A stretch of 64,000 nucleotides of DNA from Cystobacter fuscus (GTDB taxonomy: Bacteria; Myxococcota; Myxococcia; Myxococcales; Myxococcaceae). The position numbers and the translations under genes were made by a program. Under the pieces are notes generated by a model. It saw nothing but the letters and a program-made list of their open reading frames with translations, had not been told where the DNA came from and did no database searches. The stretch spans positions 2,790,001-2,854,000 of the forward strand of contig NZ_CP022098.1 in assembly GCF_002305875.1 (NCBI RefSeq), given 5' to 3'. Shown piece by piece: positions 34,998 to 42,897 of the stretch; position 1 is the first letter of the stretch; each line of letters opens with the position of its first letter.

Positions 34998-35594
34998 TCA
35001 CGGCGCGAAGAGCCGCAGCAGGGTGTTCGTCTTGGGGTACGGCACGTGATTCATGTGGGGGAGGATGCGCATCAGCGCGAGCCCCTGGATGGTGGCCAAC
35101 CACATCCACGCGAGCTCGGCCGCGGGCGTGCGCACCACCTGTCCCGCCTCCTGGCCCGCTTCGATGAGCGTCACGAGCTGCTGGAAGAACTGCGAGCTGT
35201 AGCGCTCCAGGGCCTGCCCGACGGGGCCGGGCACGCTCTCGCTCGCGTGCGCCTGCACGAGGATGAGCGGGAAGGACGGCTCGCGCTGGACGCCGTCCAA
35301 CACCCGGGTGCACAGCCATTGCAACTGCTCCCACGGGGAGTCGGAGTGCTGGCGGGCCTCGGCGATGAGCTGGATGCCCTGTTGTACGGACTCCTCGACG
35401 AGCGCGGCGAACACGGACTCCTTGTCCGGGAAGTAGTGGTAGACGAGCCCGTAGCTGATGCCCGCCGCGGCGGCCAGGTCCGTCATCTTGCTCGCCGCGA
35501 GCCCCTTGCGCGCGAAGACCCGCCGGGCCGCCTCCAGCAGGGCACGCCGTCGCTCCTCCTTCAACCGCTGGTTCTGTGCTTCCGTGCGAGGCAT
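34998..35594 (-). CDS. TetR/AcrR family transcriptional regulator
   Basis: This 198-residue protein has the TetR N-terminal helix-turn-helix (ALLEAARRVFARKGLAASKM...AAAAGISYGLVYHYFPDKESV, residues about 17-60) and a helical ligand-binding half. It is the first gene of the TetR-aminotransferase-monooxygenase operon and is divergent from the GST gene with 62 bp between start codons. It probably represses its own operon and perhaps the GST gene. The ligand is unknown. Confidence 0.93.
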   Translation of the reverse strand: MPRTEAQNQRLKEERRRALLEAARRVFARKGLAASKMTDLAAAAGISYGLVYHYFPDKESVFAALVEESVQQGIQLIAEARQHSDSPWEQLQWLCTRVLDGVQREPSFPLILVQAHASESVPGPVGQALERYSSQFFQQLVTLIEAGQEAGQVVRTPAAELAWMWLATIQGLALMRILPHMNHVPYPKTNTLLRLFAP

Positions 35595-35656
35595 GGGGGC
35601 CCGGGCAACCTATCATGGCTGTACCCGGAGGTGCCGGAACGGCATGCTCCCGCGCC

Positions 35657-36469
35657 ATGCCTCACCCCGACCGCACGCTCTATCAATTCCCCATCTCCCA
35701 CTTCTGCGAGAAGACCCGCTGGAACCTCGACGCCAAGGCCATCCCCTATGGTGTCCGCAATCTGCTGCCCGGTCCGCACGCTCGAGTGACGAAGCGCTTG
35801 ATGGGGGGGCGTGGCCACTCCGTTCCCGTCCTGGTGGACCGGGGCACGCCCCTGGGTGACTCCACCGACATCGCCTTGCACCTGGAGCGAGCCTATCCGT
35901 CCGCGCCCCGGCTGATCCCCGTCGAGGGGCCCGAGCGCGAGCGCGTCCTGGAGCTGGAGGCCTACTACGACGAGACGGCCGGCGTGCACGTGCGGCGCTG
36001 GGTGTACGCGAAGCTGCTCGAGGAGGAGTCGGAGGTGAAGTCCGTGCTCTTCAGGGCCTTTCCGCTCCCGGTGCGCCTGATCGGACGCGCGATGTTTCCC
36101 CTCGTGAAGAAGAACATCCAGCACCACTACGTCCAGTCGCCCGAGAAGGTGGAGGCGTCGCGGGTGGCCCTGCTGGCGGGAATCGAGCGGCTGGAGCGGG
36201 AGATCCAGGGAGATCCCGCGCGCTACCTGGTGGGGGACCGTCTGTCGATCGCGGACATCACCGCGGCGGCGCTCTACTCTCCGTTGATGCGCCCCGAGGG
36301 CTCTCCGTATGCGCCCCGGCGAGGGGAGCGCATGCCGCGTCAACTCGAGGGGATGCGCGAGGAGCTTCTGACTCGTCCCGCGGGCCAGTGGTTCTTGCGG
36401 CGCTACCAGGAGGATCGTCAGCGCCTGGCCCGGGGCTTCCCCCCGGGCGCGGACATTCCCCGGACGTGA
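35657..36469 (+). CDS. Glutathione S-transferase family protein
   Basis: This 270-residue protein has an N-terminal thioredoxin-like GST domain with a CEKTRWNLD active-site-like segment (Cys near residue 17), a cis-Pro loop SVPVLVDRG and the DSTDIALHLE glutathione-binding stretch. A helical C-terminal domain with YLVGDRLSIADITAAAL (the N-capping box of GSTs) follows. It may detoxify compounds handled by the divergent operon, which is an inference from position. Confidence 0.88.
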   Translation: MPHPDRTLYQFPISHFCEKTRWNLDAKAIPYGVRNLLPGPHARVTKRLMGGRGHSVPVLVDRGTPLGDSTDIALHLERAYPSAPRLIPVEGPERERVLELEAYYDETAGVHVRRWVYAKLLEEESEVKSVLFRAFPLPVRLIGRAMFPLVKKNIQHHYVQSPEKVEASRVALLAGIERLEREIQGDPARYLVGDRLSIADITAAALYSPLMRPEGSPYAPRRGERMPRQLEGMREELLTRPAGQWFLRRYQEDRQRLARGFPPGADIPRT

Positions 36470-36556
36470 CGGTCCCTGGGGGCGGATGGGAATTTCCCGC
36501 CGCCTTCGGGGTTGGCGGCCCGGGTTTTTTCATCAACCCCAACCCCACGAGATTCC

Positions 36557-38653
36557 ATGAACCGCATGAAGTTCCTCCGTCACGCCTGGGCCCCGGGTAC
36601 GCTCGGAGCCTGCCTCCTGCTGGGATGCGCGGCGAGCACCCGCTCCACCTCTCCGGCGGAGTCCCCCTCCGCTCCCCAGGCGGAAGCCAAGAGCCCGACC
36701 CTGTCGCTCGGCGTCGAGACGAAGCACTTCGACACCAGCGTGCGTCCCCAGGATGACTTCTTCCGCTACGTCAACGGCACGTGGTTGAAGACGACCAGGA
36801 TTCCGGCGGACAAGGGCCGCTACGGCTCGTTCATCGAGCTGCGCGACAAGAGCGAGGAGGCGCTGCGCACCCTCATCGAGGAGTCCGCCGCCGTGCAGTC
36901 TCCGGCGTCCGGCTCCGACACCCAGAAGGTGGCGGACTTCTACAAGAGCTTCATGGACTCCGAGCGCATCCAGTCGCTCGGCATCGAGCCGCTGCGGGCG
37001 GATCTGCAGCGCATCGCCGCGCTCAAGGACAAGAAGGCGTTGCCGGAGCTGTTCGCCGCGCTCGGGCGCATGGGCGTGCAGACGCCGTTTGGCGGCTTCG
37101 TGGGCCAGGACGCCAAGAACGCCGAGCGCTACATCCTCTACGTCAACCAGAGCGGGCTGGGGCTGCCGGATCGCGACTACTACAGCAAGCCCGAGCCGCG
37201 CTTCGTCGAGACGCGCGCCGCGTACCTCACCTACATCGAGACGCTGATGCGTCTGGCGGGAGAGAAGGATCCCGCGGGTGCGGCGAAGACGATCCTCGCG
37301 CTGGAGACCGCGCTGGCGGAGAAGCACTGGGATCGCGTGCGCAACCGCGACCGCGAAGCCACGTACAACCTCAAGAGCGTGGCGGAGTTGGACTCGCTCA
37401 CGCCGGGGTTCTCGTGGACGAGCTATCTCAAGGCCGCGGGGACCGAGAAGTCGCCCGCCGTCATCGTGCGCCAGCCGGACTACTTCCAGGCCATGGCGAA
37501 GATGCTCCAGGACACGCCCCTGCCCACGCTCAAGCAGTACCTCACCTTCAAGGTGGTGAGCGGGTTCGCGCCCATGCTCAGCACGCCCTTCGAGCAGGCC
37601 CACTTCGCCTTCTACGGCAAGACGCTCCAGGGTCTGGAGGAGGACCGGCCCCGGTGGAAGCGCGGCGTGGAATCCGTGGACCGCGCGCTGGGCGAGGTGC
37701 TCGGCCGGATCTACGTGGAGCGCTACTTCACGCCCGAGAGCAAGGCGCGCATGCAGAAGCTGGTGGACAACCTCCGCGTCTCCTTCAAGCAGGGGATTGA
37801 TCAGCTCGACTGGATGAGCCCGGAGACCAAGGCCCAGGCCCAGCAGAAGCTGGCGAAGTTCAACGTGAAGATCGGCTACCCGGAGAAGTGGCGGGACTAC
37901 TCCGCGCTCAGCGTCCGGGCGGATGACCTGGTGGGCAACGTGAAGCGCTCACAGGACGTCGAGTACAACCGCAACGTGGAGAAGCTCGGCAAGCCCATCG
38001 ATCGGCTGGAGTGGGGCATGACGCCGCAGACGGTGAATGCCTACTACAACTCCTCGATGAACGAGATCGTCTTCCCGGCGGCCATCCTCCAGCCTCCGTT
38101 CTTCGATCCCCAGGCGGATGACGCCACCAACTACGGCGCCATCGGCGGCGTCATCGGGCATGAGATCAGCCACGGCTTCGACGATCAGGGCAGCCGCTCG
38201 GATGGCGACGGCAACCTGCGCGACTGGTGGACGGCGGAGGACAAGGCCGCCTTCCAGCAGCGCACCGGCCAGCTCTCCGACCAGTACTCCAGCTTCAGCC
38301 CCCTCCAGGGGATGAACGTCAATGGCAAGCTCACCCTGGGCGAGAACATCGGCGACCTGAGCGGCCTGACCGTGGCCTACAAAGCCTACAAGCTGTCGCT
38401 CGGAGGCCAGGAGGCTCCGGTCATCGAGGGCTTCACCGGCGACCAGCGCTTCTTCCTCGGCTGGGCCCAGGTGTGGCGCACGGCCAACCGCGAGGATGCG
38501 CTGCGTCAGCAACTCCTCACGGATCCGCACTCGCCGGGCGAGTACCGGGTCAATGGCGTGGTGCGCAACATGCCCGAGTTCTACTCCGCCTTCGGTGTGA
38601 AGGAGGGCGATGGCGCCTTCCTGCCGACCGACAAGCGCGTGAAGATCTGGTGA
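36557..38653 (+). CDS. M13 family (neprilysin-like) zinc metallopeptidase, lipoprotein
   Basis: This 698-residue protein has a type II signal peptide (ACLLLGC) followed by a Ser/Pro/Ala linker. The M13_N domain begins with DDFFRYVNGTWL. The C-terminal catalytic domain shows NAYYNSSMNEIVFPA, the zinc-binding HEISH (His535, Glu536, His539), the third ligand in ENIGDLSG (Glu596) and the terminal RVKIW. It is probably anchored in the outer membrane facing the periplasm or surface, and cleaves peptides. ATG 36557 is chosen; ATG 36566 is a close alternative. Confidence 0.95.
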   Translation: MNRMKFLRHAWAPGTLGACLLLGCAASTRSTSPAESPSAPQAEAKSPTLSLGVETKHFDTSVRPQDDFFRYVNGTWLKTTRIPADKGRYGSFIELRDKSEEALRTLIEESAAVQSPASGSDTQKVADFYKSFMDSERIQSLGIEPLRADLQRIAALKDKKALPELFAALGRMGVQTPFGGFVGQDAKNAERYILYVNQSGLGLPDRDYYSKPEPRFVETRAAYLTYIETLMRLAGEKDPAGAAKTILALETALAEKHWDRVRNRDREATYNLKSVAELDSLTPGFSWTSYLKAAGTEKSPAVIVRQPDYFQAMAKMLQDTPLPTLKQYLTFKVVSGFAPMLSTPFEQAHFAFYGKTLQGLEEDRPRWKRGVESVDRALGEVLGRIYVERYFTPESKARMQKLVDNLRVSFKQGIDQLDWMSPETKAQAQQKLAKFNVKIGYPEKWRDYSALSVRADDLVGNVKRSQDVEYNRNVEKLGKPIDRLEWGMTPQTVNAYYNSSMNEIVFPAAILQPPFFDPQADDATNYGAIGGVIGHEISHGFDDQGSRSDGDGNLRDWWTAEDKAAFQQRTGQLSDQYSSFSPLQGMNVNGKLTLGENIGDLSGLTVAYKAYKLSLGGQEAPVIEGFTGDQRFFLGWAQVWRTANREDALRQQLLTDPHSPGEYRVNGVVRNMPEFYSAFGVKEGDGAFLPTDKRVKIW

Positions 38654-38674
38654 TTCGCGCCTGAACGCGCGCGG

Positions 38675-38705
38675 GCCCGGGAGCGTCGGAAATACGCTCC
38701 CGGGC
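38675..38705. terminator. Strong hairpin after the M13 peptidase gene
   Basis: The arms gcccgggagcgt and acgctcccgggc form a perfect 12-bp stem with a 7-nt loop, 21 nt after the M13 stop. No T-run follows, so it is not a classical intrinsic terminator. It also lies just before the next gene's start at 38723 and could influence that 5' region. Confidence 0.5.
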
Positions 38706-38722
38706 TGATAGGTTCGCGCGCC

Positions 38723-40939
38723 ATGCGAACCCCTCTTGTTTCCGCTGTCGCGTGCGCCTTCTGGCTCACGCACTGCAGTCATGCTCCGGAGCCGCGGGAG
38801 GCGCCCGCCCCCAGCGCTCCGTCTCCCTCCGCCGCCACGCCCGTCAGCGCGCCCAGGGGCCTGAGCTATCCGGCCGCGCGCAAGGACGACGTGGTCGACG
38901 ACTATCACGGCACGAAGGTGGCCGACCCCTACCGCTGGCTGGAGAACCCGGACTCGCCCGAGTCCCGTCAGTGGATCGAAGCGGAGAACCAGCTCACCTT
39001 CGGCTATCTGGAGAAGATTCCCCTGCGCTCGCGGCTCAAGCAGCGCATGACGGAGCTGTGGGACTACGAGCGCTTCTCCGTCCCCTGGAAGGAGGGCAGC
39101 CGCTACTTCTTCTTCCGCAACGACGGCCTGCAGAACCAGTCCGTGCTCTACACGGCGGACTCGCTCTCGGCCGAGCCCCGGGTGTTGTTGGATCCCAACA
39201 CGCTGTCCGCGGATGGCACGGTGGCGCTCTCCGGGCAGGACATCACCGACGACGGCAACCTGCTGGCCTATGGCGTGGCCACCGCCGGCAGCGATTGGAA
39301 GGAATTGCGCGTGCGTGACGTGCGCACGGGCAAGGATCTGCCGGACATCATCAAGTGGGTGAAGTTCTCGGACGCCTCGTGGACCCGGGACGGCAAGGGC
39401 TTCTTCTACAGCCGCTATGACGAGCCCAAGGCGGGCGAGGCGCTCAGCGGCTCCAATTACTACCAGAAGCTCTACTTCCACCAGCTCGGCACGCCGCAGA
39501 GCCAGGACACGCTCGTCTACGAGCGCAAGGATCAAAAGGAGTGGGGCTTTGGGGGCCACGTCACCGACGACGGGCGCTACCTGCTCATCAACGTCTCACG
39601 GGGCACCGAGCAGAAGAACCTGGTGTTCTACAAGGACCTGAAGGACCCCAAGGCCAAGGTCGTGGAGCTGCTGCGCGACTGGGACGCGGACTACGACTAC
39701 ATCGCCAACGACGGCACGCTGTTCTGGTTCAAGACGGATCTGGACGCGCCCCGCGGCCGCGTGGTCGCCATCGATCTGCGCAAGCCGGAGCGCAAGGAGT
39801 GGAAGGAGATCATCCCCCAGGGCGAGGAGACGATCGCCTCGGTGGACATGGTCAACGAGCTCTTCCTGCTCAACGTGATGAAGGACGCGCACTCGGTGGT
39901 GCGGCGGGTGTCGCGTGACGGCAAGCCCCAGGGCGAGCTCGCGCTGCCGGGCCTGGGCAGCGTGTCGGGCCTCAACGGCAAGCGTCAGGACACGGAGACG
40001 TTCTACTCGTACTCCAGCTACACCTCGCCGCCCACCGTGTACCGCTACGACGTGAAGTCGGGTCAGAGCACGGTGTTCAAGGCGCCCCAGGTGAAGTTCG
40101 ATCCGTCGCAATACGAGACGGAGCAGGTCTTCTTCCAGAGCAAGGACGGCACCCGCGTGCCCATCTTCCTCAGCCACAAGAAGGGGCTGAAGTGGGATGG
40201 GACCACGCCCACGCTGCTGTATGGCTATGGCGGCTTCAACGTCCCCCTGACGCCGGGCTTCAGCGTGGCCAACCTGGTGTGGATGGAGCAGGGTGGCCTC
40301 TACGCCGTGGTCAACCTGCGCGGCGGCGGCGAGTACGGCCGGGAGTGGCACGAGGCCGGCACGAAGCTGCGCAAGCAGAACGTCTTCGACGACTTCATCG
40401 GCGCGGCCGAGTACCTCATCGCCCAGAAGTACACCTCCACGCCTCGGCTGGCGATCTCCGGTCGCTCCAACGGCGGGTTGCTCGTTGGCGCGGCGGTGAC
40501 GCAGCGGCCGGACCTCTTCGGCGTGGCGCTGCCCGGCGTGGGCGTGCTCGACATGCTGCGCTTCCACAAGTTCACCATCGGCTGGGCGTGGACGAGCGAC
40601 TACGGCTCCGCGGAGAACCCGGAGGAGTTCAAGGCGCTCCACGCCTATTCGCCGCTGCACCAGGTGAAGCCCGGCACGCAGTACCCCGCCATGCTCGTGC
40701 ACACCGCGGACCATGACGACCGCGTGGTGCCCGGCCACAGCTTCAAGTTCACGGCGGCCGCCCAGGCGGCGCAGGCCGGTGAGGCCCCGGTGCTCATCCG
40801 CATCGAGACCAAGGCTGGCCACGGCGCGGGCAAGCCCACGAGCAAGATCATCGAGGAGTACAGCGACCTCTGGGCCTTCTCGTTGGACCAGATGGGCGTG
40901 GGCCGCACCCAGTCCGTCGCGGGCACGCAGTCACCCTGA
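38723..40939 (+). CDS. Prolyl oligopeptidase (S9A), lipoprotein
   Basis: This 738-residue protein has a type II-like signal peptide ending in WLTHCSHA (Cys about 18) and a Pro/Ala linker. A seven-bladed propeller (about 60-480) and the alpha/beta hydrolase domain follow. The catalytic Ser582 is in GRSNGG, the Asp in [12 protein letters not shown] and His700 in KAGHGAGKP. It cleaves short proline-containing peptides. As an exported lipoprotein beside the M13 peptidase it probably takes part in extracellular peptide use, which fits a predatory lifestyle. Confidence 0.95.
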   Translation: MRTPLVSAVACAFWLTHCSHAPEPREAPAPSAPSPSAATPVSAPRGLSYPAARKDDVVDDYHGTKVADPYRWLENPDSPESRQWIEAENQLTFGYLEKIPLRSRLKQRMTELWDYERFSVPWKEGSRYFFFRNDGLQNQSVLYTADSLSAEPRVLLDPNTLSADGTVALSGQDITDDGNLLAYGVATAGSDWKELRVRDVRTGKDLPDIIKWVKFSDASWTRDGKGFFYSRYDEPKAGEALSGSNYYQKLYFHQLGTPQSQDTLVYERKDQKEWGFGGHVTDDGRYLLINVSRGTEQKNLVFYKDLKDPKAKVVELLRDWDADYDYIANDGTLFWFKTDLDAPRGRVVAIDLRKPERKEWKEIIPQGEETIASVDMVNELFLLNVMKDAHSVVRRVSRDGKPQGELALPGLGSVSGLNGKRQDTETFYSYSSYTSPPTVYRYDVKSGQSTVFKAPQVKFDPSQYETEQVFFQSKDGTRVPIFLSHKKGLKWDGTTPTLLYGYGGFNVPLTPGFSVANLVWMEQGGLYAVVNLRGGGEYGREWHEAGTKLRKQNVFDDFIGAAEYLIAQKYTSTPRLAISGRSNGGLLVGAAVTQRPDLFGVALPGVGVLDMLRFHKFTIGWAWTSDYGSAENPEEFKALHAYSPLHQVKPGTQYPAMLVHTADHDDRVVPGHSFKFTAAAQAAQAGEAPVLIRIETKAGHGAGKPTSKIIEEYSDLWAFSLDQMGVGRTQSVAGTQSP

Positions 40940-40959
40940 GGCTGGAGAGGTGAGGGGGT

Positions 40960-40993
40960 GGGCAGGCGGGTTCATTCCCGCGTGCCCGCTTTT
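40960..40993 (+). terminator. Intrinsic terminator after prolyl oligopeptidase
   Basis: The arms gggcaggcggg and cccgcgtgccc form an 11-bp stem with one mismatch and the loop ttcatt, followed by gcTTTT. It lies between the convergent prolyl oligopeptidase and dps genes and fits termination on the plus strand. Confidence 0.65.
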
Positions 40994-41469
40994 CAGCTCT
41001 CGAGCGAGGCGCGCAGGAACCACGCGTGCTTCTCGAACTCGGTGATGATGCCGGTGAACAGGTCCACGGTGTCCGTGTCCTGGTGCTGCTCGGCCGCCTT
41101 GCGGCTGTCGCGCAAGCCGACGAGGTAGCCTTCGATCCGCTCGGCCAGGAGCTTCACGTGCTCCAGGTCCTTCGTCGTCTCCTGCGGGTAGTCCGCCAGC
41201 CGGCTCGTCTTGGCCACGTAGCGGCTGGTGCCGTAGGCCTTGCCGCCCAGTGTCACGGCGCGCTCGGCCACCGAGTCGTTGTGGTTGGCCAGGCTCACCG
41301 CGAACGTCTCGAAGAGCGGATGGAGCGCCGCGAACTGCGGGCCCTTGATGTTCCAGTGCGCGACCTTGATCTGGCTGTGCAGATCCAGGCCGTCGGCCAG
41401 ACGCGCGTTGAGCTGCTCGACGAGGGCGGCGCGGGACTGCTCGGGAAGGGGGCTCGGGCTGCGGTACAT
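40993..41469 (-). CDS. dps: Dps family ferritin-like DNA protection protein
   Basis: This 158-residue protein of the Dps/miniferritin family has the inter-subunit ferroxidase residues in KVAHWNIKG (His) and in the HNDSVAERAVTLGG helix (Asp and Glu). These would oxidise ferrous iron with peroxide and protect DNA during stress. The ATG at 41469 follows AAAGGA. It lies on the same strand as ahpCD but a terminator-like hairpin separates them, so it is likely independently expressed with possible read-through. The context is clearly oxidative stress. Confidence 0.93.
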   Translation of the reverse strand: MYRSPSPLPEQSRAALVEQLNARLADGLDLHSQIKVAHWNIKGPQFAALHPLFETFAVSLANHNDSVAERAVTLGGKAYGTSRYVAKTSRLADYPQETTKDLEHVKLLAERIEGYLVGLRDSRKAAEQHQDTDTVDLFTGIITEFEKHAWFLRASLES

Positions 41470-41520
41470 GTGGATGTCCTTTCTGAAGAGTGTGGATTGG
41501 ATGCACGAGGGCGCAAAAGG

Positions 41521-41554
41521 AAGCGCCCCCCGGTGGTGATACCGGAGGGCGCTT
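41521..41554 (-). terminator. Intrinsic terminator after ahpD
   Basis: The arms aagcgccccccggt and accggagggcgctt form a 14-bp stem with one mismatch and the loop ggtgat. On the minus strand it is followed by ccTTTTgcg. It lies between ahpD and dps and should end the ahpCD transcript. Confidence 0.7.
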
Positions 41555-41587
41555 CTGGGAAGCCCGCGCGATGGGGAACTGACGGCT

Positions 41588-42115
41588 TTACGACTCGAGA
41601 CCGACCGCCGCCGCGTGGATGACCGAGGCGATGCGGATGGCATCGTTCACCTGATCCTCGGAGATGCCACCGTCGATGACGACCTTCTCGTGCGACTGCA
41701 CGCACATCTCGCAGCCGTTGATGGCGCTCACCGCGAGGCAGACGAGCTCGAAGTCCACCTTGTTGGTGAGCACCTGCCCCAGACGATTCATCCGCAGACC
41801 GGGCCGCTTGGTGGAGTAGGACTCCTTGCCCACCATGTGACGGAACCGGTAGTAGATGTTGTTCATCCCCATCAGCGAGGCCGCCGCGCGGGAGTCCTCG
41901 ATGACGGGCTCGGCCTGCTCGCCGAGGGCCTGGCGGGCCTCGTGGAGAATGGCCTTCTTGAGCAGCTCGTTGCGCGAGGCGTAGGCACACGCCACGGCCA
42001 CGCCCCAGCGCTGAGTGGGGGTGAGGCTGTTGTTCTCCAGCACGGACTGGAGGTTGAGGCGGGTGTCCTTGTGGGCATCCGCCAGCTCACCGCGAACGAC
42101 TTCGAGCGACGCCAT
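41588..42115 (-). CDS. ahpD: Alkyl hydroperoxidase AhpD family protein
   Basis: This 175-residue protein of the carboxymuconolactone decarboxylase/AhpD family has the catalytic CxxC with the downstream His in NGCEMCVQSHEKVV (Cys135, Cys138, His142). Two arrays of helices make the usual domain. AhpD reduces the adjacent peroxiredoxin AhpC. It begins 6 nt after the ahpC stop, so the two are translated from one transcript. The ATG at 42115 follows the ahpC end directly. Confidence 0.93.
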   Translation of the reverse strand: MASLEVVRGELADAHKDTRLNLQSVLENNSLTPTQRWGVAVACAYASRNELLKKAILHEARQALGEQAEPVIEDSRAAASLMGMNNIYYRFRHMVGKESYSTKRPGLRMNRLGQVLTNKVDFELVCLAVSAINGCEMCVQSHEKVVIDGGISEDQVNDAIRIASVIHAAAVGLES

Positions 42116-42121
42116 GACGCC

Positions 42122-42676
42122 TTACCCCGCCTTCGCCAGCTTGGTGGTGAGCGTCTCCTCGCCCTTCTGCCAGTTGCAGGGGCACAGCTCGTCCGTCTGG
42201 AACGCGTCCAGCGTGCGGAGCACCTCGCTCACGTTACGGCCCACCGACAGGTCGTTCACCGACACGTGCCGGATGATGCCCTCGGGGTCCGCGATGAAGG
42301 TGGCGCGCAGGGCCACGCCCTCGTCCTTGTGCAGCACGCCCAGCGCCGCGCTCAGCTCGCGCTTGATGTCCGCCAGCATCGGGAAGGGCAGGGCCTTGAG
42401 GTCCGGGTGGTGCGTGCGCCACGCGTGGTGCACGTACTCGCTGTCCGTGCTCACGCCGAGGATCTGCGCGTTGCGATCCTGGAAGTCCTTCTCGCGCTTG
42501 CCGAACTCCGCGATCTCCGTGGGGCAGATGAAGGTGAAGTCCTTGGGCCAGAAGAAGAGCACCGTCCACTTGCCCTTGTAGGAGCTCTGGTTGATGTCCT
42601 TGAACTCCTTGCCCTTCTCGAGGCTCACCACGCCCTTGAGGTTGAACGCGGGAATCTTGTCGCCAACGGTCAGCAT
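42122..42676 (-). CDS. ahpC: Peroxiredoxin AhpC
   Basis: This 184-residue 2-Cys peroxiredoxin has the peroxidatic Cys51 in FTFICPTE and a C-terminal resolving region LCPCNWQKG (Cys165 or Cys167), as in the AhpD-dependent actinobacterial type. The C-terminus is shorter than in the AhpF-dependent proteins. The ATG at 42676 has AAGGAG upstream. No ahpF is present, which agrees with AhpD serving as reductant. A sigma-54-type promoter lies about 70-85 bp upstream. Confidence 0.95.
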   Translation of the reverse strand: MLTVGDKIPAFNLKGVVSLEKGKEFKDINQSSYKGKWTVLFFWPKDFTFICPTEIAEFGKREKDFQDRNAQILGVSTDSEYVHHAWRTHHPDLKALPFPMLADIKRELSAALGVLHKDEGVALRATFIADPEGIIRHVSVNDLSVGRNVSEVLRTLDAFQTDELCPCNWQKGEETLTTKLAKAG

Positions 42677-42745
42677 GTTCTTCGACTCCTTGGATGGGGG
42701 CCTGCTTGCTTCCAGGCCCGGGTGGTGAAGTTCGTGTACTCTCAA

Positions 42746-42761
42746 AGCAGCCGCCGTGCCA
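42746..42761 (-). promoter_or_regulatory. Sigma-54 (-24/-12) promoter for ahpCD
   Basis: On the minus strand the sequence TGGCACGGCGGCTGCT has an exact GG-N10-GC pattern and matches the consensus TGGCACG-N4-TTGCT at all but one position. The start point would fall near 42735, giving a leader of about 60 nt before the ahpC ATG. Confidence 0.65.
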
Positions 42762-42811
42762 GAACACGTCCTTCGTGATTCCAGGGGGTTGCTGCTCCCC
42801 CGTGTTCCAGT

Positions 42812-42872
42812 CGGTGCCGCCGGGACGGTGCATACCGAAATAACGGTGTCCGGCGCCACTGACATTTCGGTG
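42812..42872. promoter_or_regulatory. CGGTG repeats: candidate enhancer sites for the sigma-54 activator
   Basis: CGGTG occurs at 42812, 42826, 42844 and 42868. The 11-mer tcggtgccgcc is directly repeated at 42811 and 42867, and accgaaat (42834) pairs with atttcggt (42864) as a perfect inverted repeat. The block lies about 75-135 bp upstream of the predicted ahpC start point, the usual enhancer distance. Confidence 0.5.
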
Positions 42873-42897
42873 CCGCCCCGGTTATCTACGTAGACGT

